From positions 21,860,001 to 21,924,000 of the forward strand of contig CM044314.1 in assembly GCA_024291935.2 (NCBI GenBank): DNA of 64,000 nt. Direction: 5' to 3'. This DNA comes from Okapia johnstoni (lineage: Eukaryota > Chordata > Mammalia > Artiodactyla > Giraffidae). The notes beneath the pieces are model-generated. The model had not been told where the DNA came from and did not search any database. It was given only the letters and a program-made list of their open reading frames with translations. The position numbers and the translations under genes were made by a program. Of this stretch, positions 33,443 through 45,400 are shown piece after piece; the first letter of the stretch is position 1; the number at the start of each line of letters is the position of its first letter.

Positions 33443-36400
33443 CTGGAACATTAAAATAAATGTGCACAGCATCAACAACCCCGCTCAATACTTCTCTCAA
33501 AAATAGGTCAACACGTATAAGAGGACACAAGAATTTCACCCAGTGGAGCAACATGGACTCTTCCAGAACAGCTAAGGAGATAAAGACATGCGTGACCGAA
33601 AAGCAAAGATGAGCTCCCAGTGGCAGCCCCGGGGGACAGGGAGAACTCCGCAGGCCAGGGAGGCTGCACAGCAGCCAGCTGTGCCCTCTGGTGGTGGCGC
33701 CAATTCAAACACATCAGACTTCTGCTAGCAGCTCGGTGGGCCTTGCCACCCTCCTCCTAAGCCTGTCTTAACTGATGACATCTGTCAGGTTAGGGATGGG
33801 AGCCCAGGGCACACCTGCCTTCAGCTGGGACATGCCTGGCATGGGGTGGGATGACCAAAGGAGAACGGGAACTAATCTCTCCTGAGCACCTCCCGCCGGC
33901 TCACAAGAGGTGTGTATACACGTGTGCTCAGTTGCTCAGTTGTGCCCGACTCTTTGTGACCCCCAGGATCCTCTGCCAGGCCCCTCTGTCCATGGGATTC
34001 TCCAGGCAAGAATACTGGAGTGGGTTGCCATGCCCTCCTCCAGGGGATCTTCCCAACTCGGGGATCAAACCCATGTCTCCTGCATCTCCTGCATTACAGG
34101 TAGATTCTTTATCCACTGAGCCACCTGGGAAGCCCCACAAGATGTGTAGCCCCAAGCTAAGCAGAAGAGAGAGGCATATCAAGAGTGGATGTCATGGTTT
34201 GGGATGAGAGTGCCTTCCAGTAAACACACTGTGCATGGCTTCAGCATCCTGTTTTGCAATACAAGGGACAGAGAAACATCACGGGGGTCTGCCACGAGAT
34301 ACTCGACCTCTGTTCTGAGCAGAGAAAGAAAAACAAAACATGCAAAATGCTACAACAGCAAAGCATCATGAAATGGTTAGGAGACCAGGCCGCCCCTAAA
34401 GGGGAGGTGGCGGGTATGGGCAACTTACCAGGGCAAGTGGATGCGTCCCCGTTCATTTCCTGAATCAGACCCCTGCAAGACAACGGGGCACGGGTTACAT
34501 GGTGCACACGTGTCAGGCCATGGGGCTGGGCTGGGCACCCACATGCAGTGCACGGTACCTGCTGGGGCCGTCAGTCTGGTGCAGGGTGACACAGGCGGCC
34601 ATGGCCGGGCTCCAGGCGCAGTAGGGGTCCCGGGCGAGCACGCAGTCCTCGCAGGTGCCATGCTTGCCACAGAAGGCCACAGGGGCTTGCACCACGCCCG
34701 AGTTGGAACCGGCATAGACAAACTTCCTGCCCTGTGGGTGTGAAACAGACAAGAGCAGTGGGCATGGGATGGGGGCAGCCTTCACGGGCTAGGTGCTTCT
34801 CTAGCTCACAGGGAATGGCATCTCCCCGAGCTTCTGGAGGAGGAAGTGGTACGAGGCCAGGTTAGATCCTGGACAGATCTGCATAGCAGCACTGTGACAT
34901 CATGGGCAGTGTGTGGTTTTGCGGGCTGGTGGTAGTCCACAGACTAACTCAGAGTACCCTGGGCCTTGGTCCAAACCCCTCCCTCCCCTTCCGAGCACCC
35001 AGCCTCATCCTACTTTCCAGCAGTGCTTCTCTGCACCTCCTCTGCCCCCTCTGTGTGCAGGAAGACACACTAGCCTGACACTCCCGGCCGCCCTCCCAGC
35101 CTCACTAGGCCAGAGGCCACAGCCTCCAAAACCCAACTCGTGTTCCCACACATGAACACCAGCACACAGACACACGTGTCAGTGTGTGAATCCAGCAAGG
35201 CCGCAGTGAACGTTGTTTTTAATAAACAGAGTAAGACAAGTGAGGAGACAGTCACTGCTCTCACATCTACATTTACAAGAAATGAACACAGCTAGGGAAA
35301 TGGAGAGCCACGTCAGAGTGTCTGTGAGTGTTAGTCACTCTGTCATGTCTGACTCTTTTGTGACCCCATGGACTGTAGCTTGCCAGGCTCCTCTGTCAAT
35401 GGGATTCTCTAGACAAGAATACTGGAGTAGGTAGCCATTCCCTTCTCCAGGAGGTCTTCCCGACCCAGGGATCGAACCTGGGTCTCCTGCAACCCACTCC
35501 AGTATTCTTGCCTGGAAAATCCCATGGATGGAGGAACCTGGTAGGCTACAGTCCATGGGGTCGCAAAGAGTCAGACACGACTGAGCGACTTCACTTTCTC
35601 CTGCACTGCAGGCAGATTCTTTACCATCTGAGCCACCAGGGAGAGGAGCAGAGAGCAGAGCAGGCTCCTCCGTGCTCTGCAACACTGGTCCTGGGACATC
35701 TCCCCCTCAGGCTGATGGCCCCAGAGCCCACAGCACAGAAGGCAAACTGGGTGCAGAGGCCATCAGGGCAGGCTGATTTTTCTCACTGAGCTCAGCTAGA
35801 ACAAAGGCTGCCCTTTGGCATCCACCTGAAGCCCACCAGCAGATTCAGGGCTGGCGACTCAGAAGCTCAGTGTTTTCTCTCTCCTTTGCTGGTGAGTCAT
35901 TCTCACCTTGACATTCTAGAAAGGCCTTTGTTTAATGTCAAAAGATGGCCAAGTTTACACGATGCTTCGTATTTGAGACTCAGATGAGACACAGCCTCTG
36001 TCCTCGGAAACGCTTTTTCAAGTAACCTGTCTGGCTAGAGTGCAAAGTCCCTGTGTGACCCCAGGTCCCCTGGCCTGTGATGTCTCAAAGGCCCAGGCCC
36101 TGGTCACAGACCCGCCGTGTGTGAGCACAGCTGAGAGGGCAGTGCCCCTGCGATGGCGTCACACTGTGATGACAAGTGACAGCGAGCCAGGCCCAGTGCT
36201 GGCCTGTCCACGTAGGCAGGGACCTGGGCACTAAGGCCAGGAGCACCCTGTATTCGTAAGAAGGAATCAGGATGACATCTCAGATCACAGCTGGGATCAT
36301 GTGACTCAGAGGAGAGGAAAAGTTTCCTCGGGTGACTGGCCCAGTGAGCAACTTCAGCAGGATCCTAGAGAAGGGCCCTGGCAAGGGTGCGGACACTCAT

Positions 36401-39400
36401 GCAGAGCAGGGCAGGTGGCCTGGGCTGGGGAGGGGGGGGCCTACTCAGCCTCCAGCCCTTGCTCCCCAACAGGGCAGGGCTGAGCCCCCATGACTGCACC
36501 TGCACTTGACCCATTCCAATGAATGCGGAACAGTAAGGTGGCCTGAGACCTCATAGCAATGACCGCAGCAGGCAAGGCCCATGGGTGGACACGGAAGTCA
36601 GTGGGCAAGAGGGAACTGTGGGTCTATTTATCCTCGGAGCATTAGTCGCCCAGTCATGTCTGATTCTTTGCGACCCCATGGACTGTAGCCCGCCAGGCTC
36701 CTCTGTTCATGGAATCCTCCAGGCAAGGATACTGGAGTGGGTTGCCATTCCCTTCTCCAGGGGATCTTCCTGACCTAGGGATCAAACCCAGGTCTCCTGC
36801 ATTGAGGGCAGATTCTTTACCATCTGAGCCACCAGGGAAGCTCACAGTTGCCCACAACTAAGTGTCAGCCACTGTGGGGGCTGAATGTGGCCCCCAAATT
36901 CTTCAACCCCTCCCTCCAGGAGCTAGGGCTTGGCTCCTGGCCCCCTGGGATGGGCTGCTCCCACTGACCACAGAGTGTGGGGCTAACACGGTGGTCCAGT
37001 GGCTAAGACTACATACTCCTACATACTCCCAGGTTTGAGCCTTGGTCAGGGAACTATACACTGCATGCCGCAATGAAGATCCCACATGCTAAAAGTAAAA
37101 CTGGACGCAGCCAAAAAAACCCACAAAAATCAAGAGGTCACACTGATTCCACATTCCTGAGACAGAGGTCATCTCTCCAAAATGCTCAACCCCAATCTAA
37201 ACACAAGAAACACCAGGTACGCCCAAAACTGAGGGGCATTCCACGAAACACTGACCAGTGCTCTCCAAAAGTGTCAAGGTCACCAAGACAAGAACAGATG
37301 GGGAGGTATCCAGACTAGGGGGACTGAGGAAAGGTGCCAAGGCCACGTGTGGCCATGGAGTCAGAAAGCAGGTCGTGGGAACGTGGGGGTCAGTAGTACG
37401 GAGGTGAGTTAGGGTGCTGTTGCCAGCAGACCTGCTCAGGTTCGAAAGGAGCACTGGGGAAGGGCTGCAGGACTACTACCACCTCAACTCTTGCGTGAGA
37501 GAAAACAAGCTGGCCGGGTACCACCTGGCTCCTGTGAGATGTGCTGAGTATGCACATGCTCAGGCCCCCACCCTCTGGGGGACTGTGCCCTCAGCTGCAG
37601 CACTGGGCTCTCATCTCTGGGTCCACAGGTGGGTGGTTGTAGGTGGATGTGGCCAGAGCTGGAGGGGCTCCCGCCTTTGCTGCCCAGGTGGCATCTCACC
37701 ATTACAGAATGTCCCCAGAAAAACCACACTTAGCCTGTCCCCTGGACCCAGAGCACGCCTGCCACATACGCAGCAGAGACGAGAGCAGGCCTGTTCATGC
37801 AACAGGGGAGAGACAACCCCAGTGTCTACCAGCGGGTGAATAAAGCAGATGTGGGGTATGCACAGGATGGAATGCTACTCAGCCCCAACCAGGAAGGAGA
37901 TCCTGTCAGCTGCTACAACACGGATGAACCTTTAGGACATGATGCTAAGGGAAACAGGCCCATCTCAAAAGGACGAATTTTATTGGATTCCACTGCCATG
38001 AGGTTCTTCTTAGAGTACTCAAAGACACAGAGGTGGAATGCAGAGGGGTGGGTGCTGGGGCTGGGGAATGGGAGGAAGGGGGACTTAGTGGTTAACGGGT
38101 ATGGGGTTTTAGTGTTGTAAGATAAGTTCTGGGGATGGATGGGGAGGAGGGTTTCACAATGTGAATGTATTTAATGCTTCTAAGGTGTACACACAAAAAT
38201 AATTAAAACAGTACAATTTATGAAGTGCATTTACCACAATGCCCTTGTCATGAGGGGACAGGAGGTAGTGACAAGGAACTCCCCTCCCTGATGGAGGCTC
38301 TGTGCCGGGCTGTTCTGTGTTCCCCCAGCCCTGTGGTGCCTGCTCATTAGCTTTCTGCAGTGAGGACCAGGCATGACTGACCCAGAAGAGCCTGCGGGTG
38401 GGGAGCAGGGAGGGAGGAACTGGTGTCTTTTTACCTCAAACAGCCGCTTCCTGCTGCCATGGCAGCATAGCCAGCATTACAAAGCCACCCTGAGCCCACC
38501 AGCCCAGAAGGTGTGGGACCCCATGATTGCACAATGCATTTCCACCTGTTCTAGGCAAATGAGCCAGGCCCCAGTGCAGTGGGGGCTCCTGTGGGGACAG
38601 GTGATTCCCTCCCTAGGGCGCCAGGCTCCCTCCCTGGCCACTTGACCATTCCTGACCGCAAGAAGTGAGCAGAGGACTGACCTGTGAGACCTTCCAGTGG
38701 GCGATTCTGCCCCTTCCCTTCTCCTCTCCCTTCCCCATCCTTCCCGTGGGATCAGTGACCATGAAGACTTGGGTCAGGATGGCAGGGCCAGCTGGGTCCA
38801 GGATGATGTCTCGTGGAGCAGGGCTGAGCCCTATTCTCACCACATGTCCGCACTGGGGCCCGGCCTTGGTTTTGATGAGAATTTGACCATCTGGAGGCCT
38901 TAAGCGTGCTTGGCTGAAACGCCTGAACCACGTGGTGGTGGCCAGAAGGGCCCCTGGGTTTCCTTATTTCAACAAACTGTACAGGAGGGCGTGGCGAAGG
39001 GTGGCCAAAAGCACCCGCTCGAGAGGCACAGATCTAAGTCTGGGAGCCTAACTCCACCAGGCTATCCCGTCTTCCTTCCCTTTCAGAATTGGAGGGAGAA
39101 GACACACACTTCAGAGGCCGAGAGGGGAGGGGACCCTGCCACAGGAGACTGAAAACCAGATGCAGCTCCTCAAGCTCATGATGAAGGGGAGAGGATGAAA
39201 GCCCACGTGCAGCATTTGCAAATACAAGCCTGACCAAGATGTCGCCTTCTTTTCTTTCTCACCTGCCTATCAGGGGCCCAATTTTGCTGCCCACAGCACC
39301 GGGGCTGAGGAAGGACTGAGCCTGGGCCCTACAAGCCAGGTGTAGGTCCCACCAGGACCCAGGGCAGGGAAGATGTTCTGGGAGGCCAGAGGAACAACCT

Positions 39401-42400
39401 CTTTCCAGCATGAAGGGAGGAAAGCTCAGGAGTGCTGTGGGTCCAGAGGGAAAATCTCCACAACAGGGCGACGCCATATGAAGCGGGGACAGGCAAGCCT
39501 GGTGCCCCTAAGCCAGGCTTTACAAACGGGGTACAGGTGGGAGAGGCTGAGTGATGGGGGGCCTGTGGCAGAGGGGAATGTGACGTGTGGCCAGGTGGCC
39601 AATTTCTGGTGCTGACCAGAGTCTATCAGCCCAGGGGCCACAGTGTGGGGGACGTCCCAGGGCAGGGCCGGGACCCTTCCAGGGGCTGCCAAACGTCATT
39701 GCGCAGAGGAGGAAACGGAGACAGGACAGGCCCACCCAGGCTCACAGCTACGCACCTGGAGCTGGACGTGGACAAGGCCACGTGAAGCCCGCCCCACGCT
39801 CTGCTCCTCACTCTCCACCCCAGCTGGAAACCGGTGGCACATTTCCCAAAGGCCACTTGGGATGTACAGCTGAGGACTGCAGGGCAAATCCAGCCTGCTT
39901 GCTGCTTCTAGGCAGCCCACCCACTAATATCAATGTTCACATTTTCAAATGGTTGAAGAAGAATCAAAAGACAAACATTTTGTGACATATGAAAATTTCG
40001 GGGACTTCCTTGTGGTCCAGTGGTTAAGAATCCGCCTGGCAATGCAGGGGACATGGGTTGGATCAGGTCCCACAAACCATGGAGCAACTAAGCCTGCGCT
40101 TCACAACTACTGAGACCGTGTGCTGCAACCAGAGTCCATGCACCATAATGAAAGATCATGCATAACACAACAACGATCCTGTCTGCCACAACTAAGGCCT
40201 GATGCAGCCAAATAATTCAGAATATAAAAATAGAAAAGAAAGAAAATGTGAACCTCAAAGCTCATGGCCCGTAAATAAGGCTTTGCTAGGGCCTAACAGG
40301 ACTCACTTGGTTCTGGACTGTCCACGGCTGCTCTCGAGCTATAATGGCACAGCCCTCAAAGCCTTCAGCGTTCACTCTCGCCCTTTATGGAAGAATCATG
40401 CTGCCCCCGGTGAGGAGACAGCACCCTGTCTAAGGGGGCTTTACAGACACAGTGTATCATCACTCAGAGCACGGTTTTCTGTGCGAATAAGTGAGCTGCA
40501 TGGATGGCACTGGAGGACGAGGTCTCAACCTCACCAAGTTCCCACATGAGGACGTGTTTCCATGGCCCAGGGAGCTCCCGACAGCATCATACATCAGTCC
40601 CAACAACTCAGGGAGGTTCTACAACTTTTAGGACATAATTTGCCTTCTCTAGTGGCTCAGGTGGTAAAGAATCTGTAATGTGGGAGACTCAGGTTCAATC
40701 CCTGGGATGGGCAGATCCCTTGGAGAAGGGAATGGCAGCCCATTCCAGTATTCTTGCCTGGAGAATCCCCATGGACAGAGGAGCCTGGTGGGTTACAGTC
40801 CATGGGGTCGCACAGAGTCGGACACAACTGAAGCGACTTAGCAACAGCAGCAGCAGGTTCAATCCCTGGGTCGGGCAGATCCCTTGGAGAAGGGAATGGC
40901 AACCCACTCCAGTATTCTTGCCTGGAGAATCCCATGGACAGAGGAGCCTGGTGGGCTACAGTCCATGGGATTGCAAAGAGTGGTACACTACTGAGTGACT
41001 AACACTTTCACTTTCTTTGCCTTCCCTGTACCCCACAGCTCACAAAATAACTTTCTGTAAGAGCCTGAGGGTAGGTTCATCTGGGCAAGATGGATGACGG
41101 GGCCTGCCTGGCCTAGCCCGGCCTGTGGTCACTGAAATGTGGGGCCACCCTGCCAGCCCCCCGGGGACTTACCTTCTTGGAAGACAGCAGCAGGCTCTGG
41201 ATGGGCTCGAAGTCCTGGAAGAGCTGAGTCTCCTCAATAATGTGGATGTCATTCTCGAGGCTGATGGCTTTGTGCAGGGCACCCTGGTCTGCAAGGTCAA
41301 AGCTGCAGGTCAGTGCCCAGGAGGAGGGGATGGTGCTGGCGCTGTTGGCCACAGCAGCAAATAGTCACCCTTCTGCCTCCCACTCCTTCCCTCAACAGGA
41401 GGCTTAGAAACAGATGATGTTTTTGCATTAGACCCACAAAGGGAAGAGTCATCGGCAAAATAAACAACTGGACACCCAGCTGGCATGGGTCATCCCCATC
41501 TTTTTCTGAAACATAAACAGCTCTTTGTTAAGTCCAATACTCCTCATCAGAATGGTCGACACTGTGTCATCCAAATAAATGTGACATGGTTCTTAGGCAC
41601 CACAGGCCTCTGGGGGTGCCAGCCCACCAGGAGCCCCAGGCAGGGGAAGCCAGCAGCTGGGTAGCACCCAGGACTGACCACAGAGCCTGCCCGCTGCTGC
41701 TGCTCCTTTGCCTGGTCACCATCTCCATTCCAGGAAACTTGTGTTGGTGTCTACGGGCCACCAGGAGAGGTGTGCCTCCCATGGCAGGTCAGGACAGGTT
41801 TCAAGCCCAGTTGTTCACTCAGGGAGGCAGGACGTGACTGTCTGCAGCTCTCACCTCAACTCCATGGCACCACCTGACCTCCCTCTGCACCAGCCCAGAC
41901 CCATCAGACCTGAAATTCTAGATCTGGGCCAGGACCTGCATTTTTAACCGGTGCTCCAGGTGTTCTGATGGTCACAGAGATCTGAAGCCACCCGGGTGTG
42001 GGGACTTCTCAGAAATCCTCCCACACACTAACAAATCCTCTCACCACTCAGGCACCGGGGTGAGATGCTGGCTCCGTGTGGCAGAGATTAGCTGGACTTT
42101 ATTGTTGTTTGGTTGCTCAAGTCGTGTCTGACTTTTTGCAACCCTATAAACTGTAGCCCACCAGGCTCCTCTGTCCGTGGGATTCTCCAGGCAAGAATAC
42201 TGGAGTGGGTTGCCCTTCCCTTCGCCAAGGGATCTTCCCGACCGAGGCATTGAACCTGTGTCTCTTGTGTTGGCAGGCGGATTCTTTACCACTGAGCCAC
42301 CAAGGAAGCCCTAGTCGGACATACCCATGTTCTTACCCAGGGACCCACCTGTGCTGACAAACATGACATCATGGGTGGTCCCATCCAGGGCCCGAGTCCT

Positions 42401-45400
42401 GTCCACCACAATCTGCGTGTAGTTCACATCGCCTTTGATCAGCCGGGGCCTGCTATCTATCGGGGTCACAGAGTCATCCATCAGAGGGTGGTCTTTGACA
42501 AACTGCAGGGTCTTGTCCGGCAGGTTGAGGGAGCTAGAAAAGTTGGCCGCCCGTGCCTCCCGGTTGATGCACTGCAGGAAACAGATCAGCCATTACCGTG
42601 GGCACTCAGGCATGCAGCACCCGCTCACACAAGAGTCGAGGCTTCCCTGAGGTGTAGAACTTGGGACTACACTGTGGATTTCTTGACAAGACGGAAACAC
42701 TGAGCTGACCTTTCCCCAGGCATCTAAAGACACAGTTATAAAGCAGGTAGGAAATGCAACTGTCTTTTTCTCCACAGGACACAATGGTGTCTCGTGATAT
42801 GTAGTCAATGAAGTCATTTTCATCAACTCATAAATGAAAAAAATCATGTCAGACGTCTGCAACTGAAAACCACACATTTCTCTTTTGATAGCTCTCCCAG
42901 AAGAGAAGGCTGGAAAAATGGCTAAAACAGTCCAGTTATAAACAGCATAAAGGTTGACAGCATAAAGGTTCTTTTTTCCGTTGTAGCTCCTAATGTGTGT
43001 ACACCAAAACTCACGACCACAGGTAAACGCCTTTTGCTTAATGACATGCAGGAAAAGAACTGACCCATCAGCAAAGGTGCACCCACAGAGGGGGACGGTC
43101 CTGGGAGGGAGCTCCAAGCCTCAGGCCACTCTCCCAGGTCACAGTCCCACCCGTGGACCATGTACATGGCCCGGCTCACCAGGCCCATCATAAATGGATG
43201 CCACCACATCAGCCTAGATACCCACACTGATTTCTACATAAAATTTACTACTTTTAGGGAAGTGAAAAATGTGACTCATATTAACAAATGGAGAGTAGCG
43301 CTCATCTCTCTGCCAAGAAATCATGTTTCTCTGCAAGACACAGAAAACGAAACAGATCTAATTCTATTGCGCAGTGTTAATCCCACAAAACATCCGGTGC
43401 CAGCCAGAACACCTTCTTGTTCGGGCAGTTTACAGCAACAGCTGTGACACAGCACACTGATGAGAAAGGACCCAGGAAGCGGAGAGCGTGCCCCCAGCCC
43501 TCCCCACTCCCGGGGGGAAGCCCGCGCCCACTCACCGCCCCGGGCCGCGGTGTGGGCACAGCCCCGTTGTAGCGCACCCACTTGGTGTGGGACTGCTCCA
43601 CTGTGGCGCTCTGCATGTACTTCCCGCGGGAGAAGACCGCCTCGGCCGTGGACAGGTTGTAGGCGCACACTGCCGACAGCCCCACGTTGTTCCTGGGGAG
43701 GAGGGGGTGACGTGACTGTTCTGAGGCCGGGGTGGGGGTGGTGGTGGTGGGGCACGGGGGGAAGAAGAGTGTGGTGAAAACACCCCACCCCCGCCCGCCT
43801 GGAGCACTCACAGCTGCGGGGTGAACACCCCGTAGAACACGGGCTCCTTCAGGTCCGGAGACCTGAGGACAAAGACGTCGCGCAGCACATTGAAGACGAG
43901 GTTGCTGTCCGGCCGGGAGCAGATGAGCCTGGCCTTCAGGAAGGAGGTCCACTTCTTCTGTAAGGTCCTCAGGCCGCCCTGGTCCCCCTGGAACCCCAAA
44001 GACAAGTGAGGTAGGAGGAGGGCAGGCCGCCCTGGTCCTGCTAGAACCCCAAAGATGTGTGCAGTGAGAGGAGGGGAGGCTCCCCCCAAACATGAGCCGG
44101 TGATGAGGGATGTACTCCAGCCCCAAGCAGCTCTGCCTCAGTGAAAGGAAGCTGAGGCCAAAAAGGAAAGCCGGCTGTAGACCACCAGTGACCCCAGCAA
44201 CCCCTTCCATGCCAGCTCAGGTCACGGATTAAAGCACAAAGCCTGACCCACAACAACACCTCAACGAGCAGTCACCCAACTGCAGACAGAACAATTGTTG
44301 GATTCTGCCCGCCCTCAGCGTCACAAAGCAGATGCCCCACTGTCCTCCTGTGCGGTCACCGCTTTAGTCCTTTGGCTCATATGCACCTCCAGACTCAAGA
44401 CCCATTTGTGAGTGACAGGCAGAGCCAGGGGCTGGTGGACACACAGGCTCCCCAGTTTGTCTCTGGCCAGTGGGCATAGAAGAGGTCTCCCCTAAAAGGC
44501 ATTCCTCAGGGAGATCAGGTTTTTACTTCCTTCCAGCTCTCGAGTTATCTGCTGAGATGCTCTGGACCTGTCAGGTTCCCCAAAGCACTTTTTAGTGAAC
44601 ATAGCACTAAGCAACAATCACGGAACACTCCTAACATGACTGGGTCTGGACAGAAGTACTGAAACTCTGAGAACTGGACACGGAAGATTATGAAACTGAA
44701 GTGTCCATACTCATTCTGGACACAGTGAAAACGCACCCCCTAAGCTTTATGGTGGCATGGAAAAACCCCTAATTACAATGTGAAAGTGAAAGTGTTAGTC
44801 GCTCAGTCACATCCAACTCTTTGTGACCCAAGGGACTGTAGCCTGTCAGACACCTCTGTCCATGGAATTCTCCAGGCAAGAATACTGGAGTGGCTGAAGG
44901 GAATCTCCAGGGGATCTTCCCAACCCAGGGATTGAACCTGGGTCTCCCTCACTGCAGGCGGATTCTTTACCATCTGAGCCACCAGGGATAGATTTTGGTT
45001 AATACAGTACAGGAAAACTGCTGCTGCTGCTGCTAAGTCACTTCAGTTGTGTCCAACTCTGTGCGACCCCACAGACGGCAGCCCACCAGGCTCCGCCGTC
45101 CCTGGGATTCTCCAGGCAAGAACACTGGAGTGGGTTGCCATTTCCTTCTCCACTGCATGAAAGGGAAAAGTGAAAGTGAAGTCGTCCAGTCGTGTCCGAC
45201 TCTTAGCGACCCCATGGACTGCAGCCTACCAGGCTCCTCCGTCCACGGGATTTTCCAGGCAAGAGTACTGGAGTGGGGTGCCATTGCCTTCTCCAACAGG
45301 AAAACTAATTTCCTATAAACTGGGAGAGGTTTAAGGAATGTGTTAAGAACAGAGCCTTGAGGACAGAAAGCCAGTCATTTTCACACACGGGCCGGTGCTC

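Larger units (their letters stand above)
34732..41172 (-). other. SEMA4D intron 11 (6.4 kb)
   Basis: It contains SINEs at 35327-35642, 36640-36842, 36980-37112, 40012-40235 and 40643-41012, plus an old L1 3' end (37810-38250). Positions 34740-35320, 35650-36640, 37120-37800 and 38250-40010 show nothing recognised. Confidence 0.8.
41289..42348 (-). other. SEMA4D intron 10
   Basis: It contains a Bov-tA SINE (42100-42312) and a probable MER5-type relic (41870-41985). The rest is unassigned. Confidence 0.8.
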
